NCBI GenBank assembly: GCA_029762535.1
Contig: JARVGK010000015.1
Span: forward strand, 1-64,000
Source of the DNA: Thermoplasmatota archaeon
GTDB lineage: Archaea; Thermoplasmatota; Penumbrarchaeia; Penumbrarchaeales; Penumbrarchaeaceae
Direction: 5' to 3'
Length of the DNA: 64,000 nucleotides
The notes under the pieces are model-generated. The model saw only the letters and a program-made list of their open reading frames with translations. It had not been told where the DNA came from and searched no databases. How positions within the stretch are numbered: the stretch's first letter is position 1; each line of letters opens with the position of its first letter. Positions 51,578 to 60,235 of the stretch are shown here, in pieces. Position numbers and translations under genes: made by a program.

Positions 51578-52771
51578 TCAAGCGTTGGAATGGATCTTGA
51601 TCACGTCTCCGTCATTTATCTCATGATCAGAAGATATGGCCCTGTGTGTCCTGCAATCTATTGCCTTGATGAAATGTTCGCCAAGGTCCGTATGGACCCT
51701 GTAAGCAACATCCCTGGCGGTGGAACCCTGCCTCATAAGATGCACGTCCGGGAGTACTCTGCCGTCCTTATCCGTATACTTGTTCTCATCCTCGACAGGA
51801 TATATCGTTATCTGGTCCAGTAGATCATAGGCAGCTTTCTCCAGAACGGTCAGCACGTTCGTCGATCCGAACCTATCGAGTATCTCCTCGATCCTCCCAA
51901 GCGCTTTGGTCTGAGCAAGGTTCAATCTTGAAGCATCGATCATTTTGAAATCGGGATCACCGGGACGATACTCGATAAGATCCGCATTGGAAGCCCTCCT
52001 CAATGCAAGTTCGGCCTCGGCACACGTGGGTATCACATCGTGGTCCTTGACCTTGGAGACGAACTCCTTGATCATCTCATCCGTGGCCGCATCAGCTTTA
52101 TTCGCAGCGATTATCATTGGTTTGGAGTGCTTCCTCAATGAGGATGCGAACTCAAGCATCTGATCATCGGTCCATTTGGTGGGTTTTATTTGCAGGTCGA
52201 GTTTTTGAAGCGCATCGGTGATATGATGAAGTGTGATCCCCAGTCCGGTCAATTTTTCGTGAAGAAGCCTCTCGACCTTCTCGTGCTGGGATTCGCATTG
52301 TTTCGATATCCTATGCCAGTCCTTGTTTATGATGCCCAGGAACCAGTGATCTATCTCGTTCGTTAGGAAGTCCACGTCATCGAAGGGATCGTGACCGCAT
52401 AATTCCACCGGATTCCCTTCGAGGTCGGTGGATCCGGAAACATCGACAACATGGACGAGGGCATGGGCCTGCCTGAGATCGTCCAGGAACTGATTTCCAA
52501 GTCCTTTGCCGCAGTGGGCGTCGGGTACCAACCCGGCAACGTCAAGCAATTCGACAGGAATGTATCTTACACCATCTATGCACTTGGCATTCCTGGGAGA
52601 GCAGGTCACGTTCAGGTCAAGATGAGGGCATCTACCTCGTATGAAACCCATCCCGTGATTGGCCTTGATCGTCGTGAAAGGATAGTTCGCGATCTCGGCC
52701 CCTGCGAGGGTCGAGGCCTCGTAAAGGGTCGATTTTCCAACATTGGGCTTTCCTACGAGACCTATTTCCAA
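51578..52771 (-). CDS. ychF: YchF/Obg-like GTPase with TGS domain
   Basis: 397 residues of the archaeal YchF branch. 'EIGLVGKPNVGKSTLYEAST' is the P-loop, 'LLDVAGL' the G3 segment, 'NKAD' the G4 motif, and a TGS domain occupies the last 80 residues or so ('RQGSTARDVAYRVHTDLGEHFIKAID'). These GTPases/ATPases associate with ribosomes and stress responses. The frame opens with GTG 52780, but TTG 52771 has GGTGAT five bases upstream and gives the family N-terminus, so TTG is preferred. Confidence 0.92.
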   Translation of the reverse strand: MEIGLVGKPNVGKSTLYEASTLAGAEIANYPFTTIKANHGMGFIRGRCPHLDLNVTCSPRNAKCIDGVRYIPVELLDVAGLVPDAHCGKGLGNQFLDDLRQAHALVHVVDVSGSTDLEGNPVELCGHDPFDDVDFLTNEIDHWFLGIINKDWHRISKQCESQHEKVERLLHEKLTGLGITLHHITDALQKLDLQIKPTKWTDDQMLEFASSLRKHSKPMIIAANKADAATDEMIKEFVSKVKDHDVIPTCAEAELALRRASNADLIEYRPGDPDFKMIDASRLNLAQTKALGRIEEILDRFGSTNVLTVLEKAAYDLLDQITIYPVEDENKYTDKDGRVLPDVHLMRQGSTARDVAYRVHTDLGEHFIKAIDCRTHRAISSDHEINDGDVIKIHSNA

Positions 52772-52820
52772 ACCGATCACCCCCTGGAAAAGGGAAGGGC
52801 TAGGGAATGGGGTATTCTTT

Positions 52821-53768
52821 CTATATAGTTTCTCCCGAGGCGAATAACCTGAAGCTATTGCTGTCCAGATGTACGAGACCCATGATCCCTCCTTTTATGA
52901 TCGAGAACGGCGATTCGAACTCGAGGGCCAGGTCCACTCGACCGTCTCCCCGGAGTGAAGCTTGCTTCACCTCACAGGGAGAGAACTGTAATCCGTGATG
53001 CGCATGGAACCTCATACCCGATTCTATATTCTCCTTCCATAGGGGTGATACCCTCATCCTGGTCGTCAGGATAGAGCCTGAAATGAAATGGGATCTTTCA
53101 TCGGTGAGTATCGTTCCTCTTTTCAATTGTTCGGGGTCGATGTTCTTCAAGGCGAGTCCCACCCGAGAACCCATAGGGGCCTCTTTCACATCCTTGTCAT
53201 GGATCTGTATGGACCTAATTTGGGTGTCGATGCCGCTCTGGAGGACTATGACCTCCTGATGCTTCATCACTGTCCCGGACATGACGAAACCCAAAACCAC
53301 GCATCCGATCCCCTTCACGTTGAATGATTGATCAACCACTACGTTCAAAGGACCTTCAGAGGATTTAATGGAAGGATCGAACAATCTTTCCCTCATTATC
53401 GCAGGATCGGATTCGAAGGGAGGATAATCCCTCACAACGTTGCCATTGAGTACCTTTTTCAGCAGATCCCTGTCGATCCCATTGCCGACACTTATGAAAC
53501 CGTTCTTCTTCCCCATGAGGTCGAGGGATATCAGAACTTCTGCCGTGTTCCTGTTGAGATCGTTAATGAAAAGGTAGACCTCTTCACCCAGATAGATAGA
53601 GAAGAGGAGAGACCAGATCTTTTCTGGGAACTTGGAAGGTTGGATTATCGAAACGATGGCATCATCCCTCTTAAGAGCATAAGTGGAAAAGGACGTATCA
53701 GAACCCAACTTGCCGATGGAGGATGACCATTCATGAGGGCCTATGGCACACACTATCCGATGGGACAT
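52821..53768 (-). CDS. EF-Tu/SelB domain-2 protein without a functional G domain
   Basis: 315 residues. Residues about 145-245 match translation factor domain II ('VVVDQSFNVKGIGCVVLGFVMSGTVMKHQEVIVL', 'QIRSIQIHDKDVKEAPMGSRVGLALKNIDPEQLKRGTIL'), closest in style to SelB. The N-terminal part has the length of a G domain but lacks the GxxxxGK P-loop and NKxD motifs, so GTP binding is not expected. Domain-2 paralogues without G domains are known in archaea, with unclear role. ATG 53768 has a TATA-like TATTTTA 23-29 nt upstream (leaderless); ATG 53786 is an in-frame alternative. Confidence 0.7.
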   Translation of the reverse strand: MSHRIVCAIGPHEWSSSIGKLGSDTSFSTYALKRDDAIVSIIQPSKFPEKIWSLLFSIYLGEEVYLFINDLNRNTAEVLISLDLMGKKNGFISVGNGIDRDLLKKVLNGNVVRDYPPFESDPAIMRERLFDPSIKSSEGPLNVVVDQSFNVKGIGCVVLGFVMSGTVMKHQEVIVLQSGIDTQIRSIQIHDKDVKEAPMGSRVGLALKNIDPEQLKRGTILTDERSHFISGSILTTRMRVSPLWKENIESGMRFHAHHGLQFSPCEVKQASLRGDGRVDLALEFESPFSIIKGGIMGLVHLDSNSFRLFASGETI

Positions 53769-53861
53769 AACGGTGCAGATATCCATCAGATAAAATACTT
53801 GGTATCCCTCGAACCCATGGACCTCGGGATCTCAACAGATGCGGACTCTGTTCCTGTATGT

Positions 53862-54140
53862 TCAGATATCCTCTTCCTTTCTCTTGTCGTGGTCGATTAT
53901 CTCTTCCGTGACGATATCGAAGGTGTTCACCCCTCTGTCCCAGACAGGCTTTCCGGCATCCTCCCAATGTGGACCGGTGGATACCAAAGTGTCCTCGAAA
54001 GTCCTTTCAGCTGGTCTTTTTTCATCTGGGGAGACCATAAAGGAGATCTCCTCGGATGATCCGAACTCCTCCACCTTCACGTCTTCGGGCTTCTTCTCGA
54101 CCTTCTTAAGAAGGAAGGGATTTTCTTCTTCTTCCGGCAT
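53862..54140 (-). CDS. Small acidic hypothetical protein
   Basis: 92 residues, rich in Glu, Asp and Lys at both ends, with a middle 'FEDTLVSTGPHWEDAGKPVWDRG'. No domain recognised, no membrane segment. Start ATG 54140 has GGAGG six bases upstream and a TATA-like TATTAAATA further up, so the gene is real rather than a shadow. Confidence 0.7.
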   Translation of the reverse strand: MPEEEENPFLLKKVEKKPEDVKVEEFGSSEEISFMVSPDEKRPAERTFEDTLVSTGPHWEDAGKPVWDRGVNTFDIVTEEIIDHDKRKEEDI

Positions 54141-54270
54141 GATGGCCCTCCAACGGTGTACATGACATTGGTAACTATTTAATACTTGTCATTACCTAAA
54201 AACCTCAACCGGATACCGCAATACTCCAGTAGAAAGCATCATATAAGGACATCTGTCTCATAAGGAAATT

Positions 54271-54279
54271 AATATAAAA
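54271..54279 (+). promoter_or_regulatory. TATA box of leaderless DUF131 gene
   Basis: AATATAAAA lies 23-31 nt before ATG 54302 and there is no Shine-Dalgarno site, so the mRNA is probably leaderless. Confidence 0.6.
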
Positions 54280-54301
54280 CAACTCGTCAATGTACTGAAC
54301 G

Positions 54302-54724
54302 ATGAGATGTTCGGTCCTCATAGCTCTTCTTCTATTGACATCCGGGATAATGGGCATGGTCGTATCTTCCTTTAATGGACGGATCGAGGTCATAATTCTA
54401 TTGATAGTGCCCGTTCTAATTCTCAGAGGAGCCATACCGATCCTCTCCTTACTATCGGTTGTCATCGGTGCATCACTCCTAGTTTACATCGCAATAAAAC
54501 GTTATCTTTATAATATGGGGCCCATGAAAAGAACGCCAAGAGGATCCAAAGATATGGAACAATATGGAGGAGTGCTGTTCATAGGCCCTTTCCCGATCCT
54601 CTTTGGAAACATGGTCAGATATCCCAAATGGCATATAACAGGGCTGGTAATCATGATCATCACGGTCTTGGGTATGATAGCGATCCTGATGTTGCTGGCT
54701 ATGACGCCGCCTTGGGCTGGGTGA
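54302..54724 (+). CDS. DUF131 membrane protein
   Basis: 140 residues with hydrophobic segments (about 5-22, 29-60 and 113-134) and the DUF131 signature 'QYGGVLFIGPFPILFGN' (about 87-103). DUF131 is an archaea-specific membrane family of unknown function. The gene is alone, between the small acidic gene (opposite) and the Tyr-rich surface gene. Confidence 0.85.
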   Translation: MRCSVLIALLLLTSGIMGMVVSSFNGRIEVIILLIVPVLILRGAIPILSLLSVVIGASLLVYIAIKRYLYNMGPMKRTPRGSKDMEQYGGVLFIGPFPILFGNMVRYPKWHITGLVIMIITVLGMIAILMLLAMTPPWAG

Positions 54725-54775
54725 TCCCTGGTGAACAGGCGCCAATCCCTTAAATAGCAGGAAAAGCGGATAGGA

Positions 54776-54788
54776 AAAAATATATAAG
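54776..54788 (+). promoter_or_regulatory. TATA box of the Tyr-rich surface-protein gene
   Basis: AAAAATATATAAG, 67-79 nt before ATG 54855; the leader carries a strong AAGGAGGT Shine-Dalgarno site (about 54841-54848). Confidence 0.65.
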
Positions 54789-54854
54789 CATAGTCCGGGT
54801 TTTATGGACAGGAGCAAGTTCAGTTCAGATAGAGGTTCCATAAGGAGGTATAAC

Positions 54855-57800
54855 ATGAGAAAGGTCATTCTGGTATCAGGGTTGATGTTGATCATGCTCG
54901 CCGCATCGTTCATGGTGCTCGGGGATGCCAATAAGAAGATAGACAACAGTTCATTCACTATGTCAACCCCTGGGGGTTTGGTCAACGTCTCGACGGCCGA
55001 AGTGAATTTCGAGGATACTCTCTTCAACAACTCGGCCAACCTGTTCGTTTACAACAATGCGACATATGATATGGTGAAGATGAAGCTGACTGCGGGACCA
55101 TCCCGGGACGGCATATATCCTTCGAACGTAAGAGTGGACCTTGACAACAACGGAAGGCCGGAATACGTTTTCGGGGGGGCTGGCACTGGACAATGGGGCA
55201 ATCAGACCCTGATGTTCGACAGAAATTACGCTGTGAGATCCCAGATCGATTTTCTCCCTTCAGCGGAAGGCGACCTGATGTACCTGAAGCTTCCTAGCAG
55301 CGCAGATGTCAAGAGCATAGAGTTCGAAATCGAGCATCCAACAGAAGCGGTTTACAAGAACATACTCGTGAACCAGAACCTCCCAGGAGTATACATGGAT
55401 TACGGTTACATGTACTTCTACGATTATGGATATTCAGCAGGCGGAGGTTACAGTTATGGATATATGTATTATTATATGAACTATTTCAAATACATTCAGA
55501 CATCTTATCTCATGTCTTCAAATCACATGGGATATAATTATGTTCCATCGTCATATTACAGCCATTACATTTATGGAAATCCATTTTACAACTACTACAT
55601 AAGGTGGGATGAGACCAACCAGGACCTCGTCGTCCCTCCCGGAGCGAACCTGATGGAATACACGATGGTTTGGCCCGTAAGGCAGTACAGATATTCCAAC
55701 AGCAATTACGGATACTCCTGGACCAACGATTCCAAACCGAATTATTACGCGGGCGAGAGGACCTACGGGCTCTACGAGGTCACCGGTGACTGGCCGGAGT
55801 ACGGAGATGCGGGCGATTATTCGTACAAATACCAGTCAGGGGATCGATGGTACGCCTACAACAGGCAGTACGTAAACCCTTACTCGAACGCGTCTAGGGA
55901 TTCATACATGGACGATCTACTTCCACCAAGCAACAACACCCCATTCTCGACTTACAAGGTGGATGAGAACTGGGGGACAAGCACGTACAACGATATAACC
56001 GACATGTCCTTTGACCTCTATCCCATCGTGAGGGATTGGATCGACGGAGTGAAGGATAACAATGGGTTGTATATCAACACATATAAGACCCCCTATTCGA
56101 CCTACCCGCATTGGGGCGGAAATTACTGTTTGTACAACAACAACTATCCATCCTCGGGATTCAGCGCAAAAAGGGATCGGAACAATGGATATTTCTACTA
56201 TCATGGTCAATTCATCAACCCACTTTATTCATCCAACAGCGGATGGGATTACATGAAACCCAGGCTCGTCCTCGGATTCTCTCTGGATTCGATGAATCCA
56301 TGGGTGGATGTTGGCGATGACGGCGTTCAGGATTATTCTCATCCGGGGAAACTCGAAGGGAGCATGTCCTTATCAGGATATCAGGCGCCCATCAACAACT
56401 ATCTCAGGTCGAACTTCCCGGACATGGTCGATGATTATGGGAACGAATGGACATACGTACCGATAAGGATAGGGGCTGACTCCGCCGGAAAGGTCATAGT
56501 CAAGAATATGACCGTCAAATACGACTACGAAGCGGACTTATATTATAATCCCTCCAAGGGAAACCTTCTGAACGAGCTGAACTCCGTCGTACCAAAGACG
56601 GAGGAAGGGCACACGATTCTCAACATCAATGTGACCTCGAACACAAAAGGCAAGGTCATGTTCAAAGACCTCGAGATGACAGGGATGAGACCTAACTACA
56701 GGCCGAAGCTTATCGAGGAGATCCCCGATATAGAGGTGGATGAGGGCGTAGAGAACGACATGTTCCTTGCAATTTCCGATCATTTCATGGACGAGGAACA
56801 GGGATCCAACACACTGCAATACTATGTGAAGAAGAACAGCATGCCGGGCAAGGTGGATATATTCTTCACGACCGCTGCGGCAAGGGCGGACAAAGTATAT
56901 ATGGGGATCTCGACCGCTAACGATCCGAACTGGTTCGGGGATGTCGTGGTCCAGATAGCTGCTTTGGACGAAGGAGGCAAGGAGACCCTGACGAACGAGT
57001 TCACAATAACCATATTGCCTGTGAACGACGAGCCAGAATTGGTCAAGGAACTTCCCGTCATATCGGCTATGGAGGGTATCGACGACATTCAGATCGAATA
57101 CATTGCCCCTAGTGGCAGGGACACCGCGAACGGTAAATGGAGCGCGATCTTCCATGGAAGGGGAACCGACTACTTTATGGATGTGGAAGGGGAGCGTATC
57201 TTCCTTGATTTCGCATTGTTGGGTCCTGAAATGGATGAGCAGACGTTGATAACGACGGATCCCAACGGTTTTAGGTACTATGCCGGTGAAAGGAACCAGG
57301 TCACATTGACCGTTCTTCCACCCGAATATACCGATGATCCTGACAATTACGTTGTACTGATCGGGTCCCACAGCGATTACAGCTCGGATCAGGGCATGTA
57401 CTATCTAGCCATATATGCATCGGACAATGCCGATGAGATCAATACTCAATCGATGTTCGTCCTGCCAATTAATATCGTCCCGGTAAACGATGCACCGTAC
57501 GTGATCGACATACCCGATATCAGGATGCGAGAAGATGAGATTTATGTGTCGAACTTCAACTTCGTGGAATCATACATTTTCGATGTGGACACCCCGAGGG
57601 AAGAACTGCTCGTGACCCTTAGATCGAGGGATGAAAAGGTAGATGTCCTTCTGGAAGACCAGAAGCTCCATATCATTCCTGAGGAAAACTACAACGGGAT
57701 CGTATATGTCGACGTGGAGGTTTTCGATGGTGAGCTCACAACGGAGTCCTCCTTCCGCGTACTGATCGAGAGCATTAACGATAAACCAACGCTTGTCGTA

Positions 57801-58856
57801 ACGAATCTCTACGATGGCATGATGATAGAGGACATCCTCTTCATACGGGGAACAGCCGATGATGTTGAGAAGAACCTAAGGAACGTTCAAATAGGCATTG
57901 TAGAATCGGGAGAAACCGTAAGTGCATCTGACTGGATAGTGGTCAAAGGAACATATGTCTGGAATTACATACTAGATATCAGATTATTCGATGATGGCGA
58001 ATATGACATACATATACGCGCCTATGACGGTAACAGGGATTTCTCGGATGTATTCTCTGTAGGTGTGGCCATCAAGAACCCAAAACAGGTATTGGACCTT
58101 ACACCACCCATAGTTACCATTACCACCACTTTCACATCCGAAATGTCAGATACAGTTGATATTGACGGAACGGTCTTCGATGATTCTGGATATATCGAAC
58201 TCGTCGAATATCGCATAGATTCCGGTATCTGGAAGAAGGCTACGGTCGAAGGTATGAGCTCCTGGTCCGCCAGAATAAATACAAGGATGCTGGAAAACGA
58301 AGAACATATATTCTCGGTCAGGGCATATGACGGAAAGGCGTATTCGGATACCAAGACCATGAATTTCGATGTGTACAATGAGGACTCCGATATGGATGGG
58401 ATACCAAACGATGTGGAAAAGACATACGGTTTGGACCCATTCAATCCATTGGATGGAGCGATGGATTACGACGGTGATGGTTTCAGCAATGCTGTCGAGA
58501 TAATGGGAGGATATAATCCATTCGATGCACGCAGCAGGCCGAAGGCTCCAGGTGATGATAGGACCCGATTGGATGCATGGGCCATCATAATGATCGTCGT
58601 TGCAGTGGTATTCGCTGTGATCATCATCGGTCTTTTCATCATGAACGTCAGAATGGATCGCAAGATACACAAATGGAGGGAAGAGCTCCAGAGCCGAAGA
58701 ATGCAGAGAAAGCCAAAGACCCTGCTGCAAAAGATAGTGGAGATAGCTCCCACCTACAAACCGAACGTCGTTCCAATAACAGGAAATGCGCTACCTGGAT
58801 CGGCAACTCCCTCACAGGAGAATCTACCTCCTGCGCCTGAGGATCTCAATCAGTAG
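54855..58856 (+). CDS. Giant tyrosine-rich surface protein with cadherin-like repeats and C-terminal anchor
   Basis: 1333 residues. Signal peptide (about 2-22), then a roughly 75-residue block (nt about 55387-55602) in which Tyr is exceptionally frequent (YGY, YYY, YMY patterns with Gly, Ser and Asn). A DNRLRE-like module follows (nt about 55930-56280), then cadherin-like repeats ending 'PVNDEPEL', 'PVNDAPYV' and 'SINDKPTL', Ig-like modules, calcium-binding DxDxDG segments (nt about 58380-58530), one membrane helix and a basic tail. It is probably an abundant envelope protein. AAGGAGGT with six bases spacing fixes the start. A strong hairpin terminator follows. Confidence 0.85.
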   Translation: MRKVILVSGLMLIMLAASFMVLGDANKKIDNSSFTMSTPGGLVNVSTAEVNFEDTLFNNSANLFVYNNATYDMVKMKLTAGPSRDGIYPSNVRVDLDNNGRPEYVFGGAGTGQWGNQTLMFDRNYAVRSQIDFLPSAEGDLMYLKLPSSADVKSIEFEIEHPTEAVYKNILVNQNLPGVYMDYGYMYFYDYGYSAGGGYSYGYMYYYMNYFKYIQTSYLMSSNHMGYNYVPSSYYSHYIYGNPFYNYYIRWDETNQDLVVPPGANLMEYTMVWPVRQYRYSNSNYGYSWTNDSKPNYYAGERTYGLYEVTGDWPEYGDAGDYSYKYQSGDRWYAYNRQYVNPYSNASRDSYMDDLLPPSNNTPFSTYKVDENWGTSTYNDITDMSFDLYPIVRDWIDGVKDNNGLYINTYKTPYSTYPHWGGNYCLYNNNYPSSGFSAKRDRNNGYFYYHGQFINPLYSSNSGWDYMKPRLVLGFSLDSMNPWVDVGDDGVQDYSHPGKLEGSMSLSGYQAPINNYLRSNFPDMVDDYGNEWTYVPIRIGADSAGKVIVKNMTVKYDYEADLYYNPSKGNLLNELNSVVPKTEEGHTILNINVTSNTKGKVMFKDLEMTGMRPNYRPKLIEEIPDIEVDEGVENDMFLAISDHFMDEEQGSNTLQYYVKKNSMPGKVDIFFTTAAARADKVYMGISTANDPNWFGDVVVQIAALDEGGKETLTNEFTITILPVNDEPELVKELPVISAMEGIDDIQIEYIAPSGRDTANGKWSAIFHGRGTDYFMDVEGERIFLDFALLGPEMDEQTLITTDPNGFRYYAGERNQVTLTVLPPEYTDDPDNYVVLIGSHSDYSSDQGMYYLAIYASDNADEINTQSMFVLPINIVPVNDAPYVIDIPDIRMREDEIYVSNFNFVESYIFDVDTPREELLVTLRSRDEKVDVLLEDQKLHIIPEENYNGIVYVDVEVFDGELTTESSFRVLIESINDKPTLVVTNLYDGMMIEDILFIRGTADDVEKNLRNVQIGIVESGETVSASDWIVVKGTYVWNYILDIRLFDDGEYDIHIRAYDGNRDFSDVFSVGVAIKNPKQVLDLTPPIVTITTTFTSEMSDTVDIDGTVFDDSGYIELVEYRIDSGIWKKATVEGMSSWSARINTRMLENEEHIFSVRAYDGKAYSDTKTMNFDVYNEDSDMDGIPNDVEKTYGLDPFNPLDGAMDYDGDGFSNAVEIMGGYNPFDARSRPKAPGDDRTRLDAWAIIMIVVAVVFAVIIIGLFIMNVRMDRKIHKWREELQSRRMQRKPKTLLQKIVEIAPTYKPNVVPITGNALPGSATPSQENLPPAPEDLNQ

Positions 58857-58884
58857 ATAAGCGATAATACAGCACGAACGAGTT

Positions 58885-58918
58885 AATGCCCCGGACCTTA
58901 CCGGGGCATTATTTTTTT
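58885..58918 (+). terminator. Bacterial-type intrinsic terminator (stem-loop plus T-run)
   Basis: AATGCCCCGG (58885-58894) and CCGGGGCATT (58901-58910) form a perfect 10-bp stem with loop ACCTTA, followed by seven T (58912-58918). It is 29 nt after the surface-protein stop codon and separates that gene from larA. Confidence 0.8.
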
Positions 58919-58974
58919 ATATGTTTATCTATGTCGAGGACACATATACATAACGTGGTATTAGGGGTGATATA

Positions 58975-60231
58975 ATGGATATCGATACGGTCTATGAAAC
59001 CATCCGATCCTTTAACTGCGGTTTCGACATCCTTAACAATGAACTCGAAAGATCGAACAGTGATGAGATGGATATCATTTCTTCGGCCTTTCAAGACCTC
59101 CTATCGGGAATGGAATTGAGCCAATATATGGGAGAAAGGAAAAACATTGGAATAATCGTCAACGACAGGAACAGATCGACAAAAACCTCTCTTGTTCTTG
59201 AGTACCTAATGAAGACTTCGCCTAAGACCATTGAGAAAGCGCACATCATCATAGCTACAGGCACACATGTCGAACCTACAGAAGAGGACATTATGACCAT
59301 ACTCGGTTCAACATACGATAGTAATCGACATAGATGTCATATTCACAGAAGCAGGAACGACGATGAACATACCCGTCTAGGCATCACATCAAAAGGAACG
59401 GAGGTTCATTTAGATAGTATCGTGAATTATATGGATTATCTGATAATGATAAATTCCGTTGAACCACATTACTTCGCCGGTTTCACCGGTGGAAGGAAAT
59501 CCATTCTTCCCGGGATAGCCTCCTTCAAGACAATAGAGAAGAACCATTCAATGGCCTTGAACGAAGGTTCGAGGACCATCGCACTTGAAGGAAATCCCGT
59601 ACACGAGGATATGGATGAAGCAGCTCGGTTATTCATGAAAGGCCGGGACCATCTGAGCGTTCAACTGATACAATCATCTGGTGACATGTTATCCAAGGTG
59701 ATCATCGGTGATCTCTTCGAATCATTTTTTAATGCGGTGGAAGAATCAAAAAGATCGTTCTGTACACCTATCGATCGACTGTATGATATAGTTATAACGA
59801 TCGCAAAGTCCCCAATGGATAGAACCCTTTATCAAGCCCAGAAAGCATTGGAACATGGTAAGCTCGCTTTATCAGAAGGAGGTTCAATAATCTTGGTCGC
59901 ATCCTGTAAAGATGGTATCGGTCAATCAACGTTCTGGGAACTGCTAAACTCGAGCAGAGAACCTGGCGGAGTATTGGAAACTATCGAAAAAGGGTACAAG
60001 CTCGGTTATCACAAAGCAGCAAGGATCGCTCAGTTGGCGGGAACATCAAAAATATATCTCGTCAGCGATCTCGACCCATTGGAGGTTAAAAAGGGTTTCA
60101 TGATAGGCTATCGATCTTTTTCAGAAGCTTTCAGTAAAACATTGGATGATCATGGCATCAACTCACAAATAGCTATAATACCAGACGGTTGTGTGACCGT
60201 TCCTGAAATTAGGAAAAAGGGGAGGGAGTAA
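58975..60231 (+). CDS. larA: LarA-family nickel-pincer racemase (lactate/malate-type)
   Basis: 418 residues. The family sites are visible: 'IIVNDRNRST' (Asp and Arg), 'ATGTHVEPTEED' (His), and 'EPHYFAGFTGGRKSILPGIASFKTIEKNHSM' (His, the cofactor-binding Lys, and His). LarA enzymes use a nickel pincer nucleotide to epimerise 2-hydroxyacids; members act on lactate, malate or aryl-lactates, so the substrate is open. The malic enzyme gene follows 4 nt after the stop codon. No larBCE cofactor genes are in the window. ATG 58975 has GGGGTGA four bases upstream. Confidence 0.88.
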   Translation: MDIDTVYETIRSFNCGFDILNNELERSNSDEMDIISSAFQDLLSGMELSQYMGERKNIGIIVNDRNRSTKTSLVLEYLMKTSPKTIEKAHIIIATGTHVEPTEEDIMTILGSTYDSNRHRCHIHRSRNDDEHTRLGITSKGTEVHLDSIVNYMDYLIMINSVEPHYFAGFTGGRKSILPGIASFKTIEKNHSMALNEGSRTIALEGNPVHEDMDEAARLFMKGRDHLSVQLIQSSGDMLSKVIIGDLFESFFNAVEESKRSFCTPIDRLYDIVITIAKSPMDRTLYQAQKALEHGKLALSEGGSIILVASCKDGIGQSTFWELLNSSREPGGVLETIEKGYKLGYHKAARIAQLAGTSKIYLVSDLDPLEVKKGFMIGYRSFSEAFSKTLDDHGINSQIAIIPDGCVTVPEIRKKGRE

Positions 60232-60235
60232 CTTG

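Noticed and set aside
53839-54165. 108-codon plus-strand frame
   Set aside because: Shadow of the small acidic minus-strand gene, which has a clear Shine-Dalgarno site.
56538-57371. 277-codon minus-strand frame inside the Tyr-rich surface gene
   Set aside because: Antisense shadow of a confident gene; no start signal, no domain.
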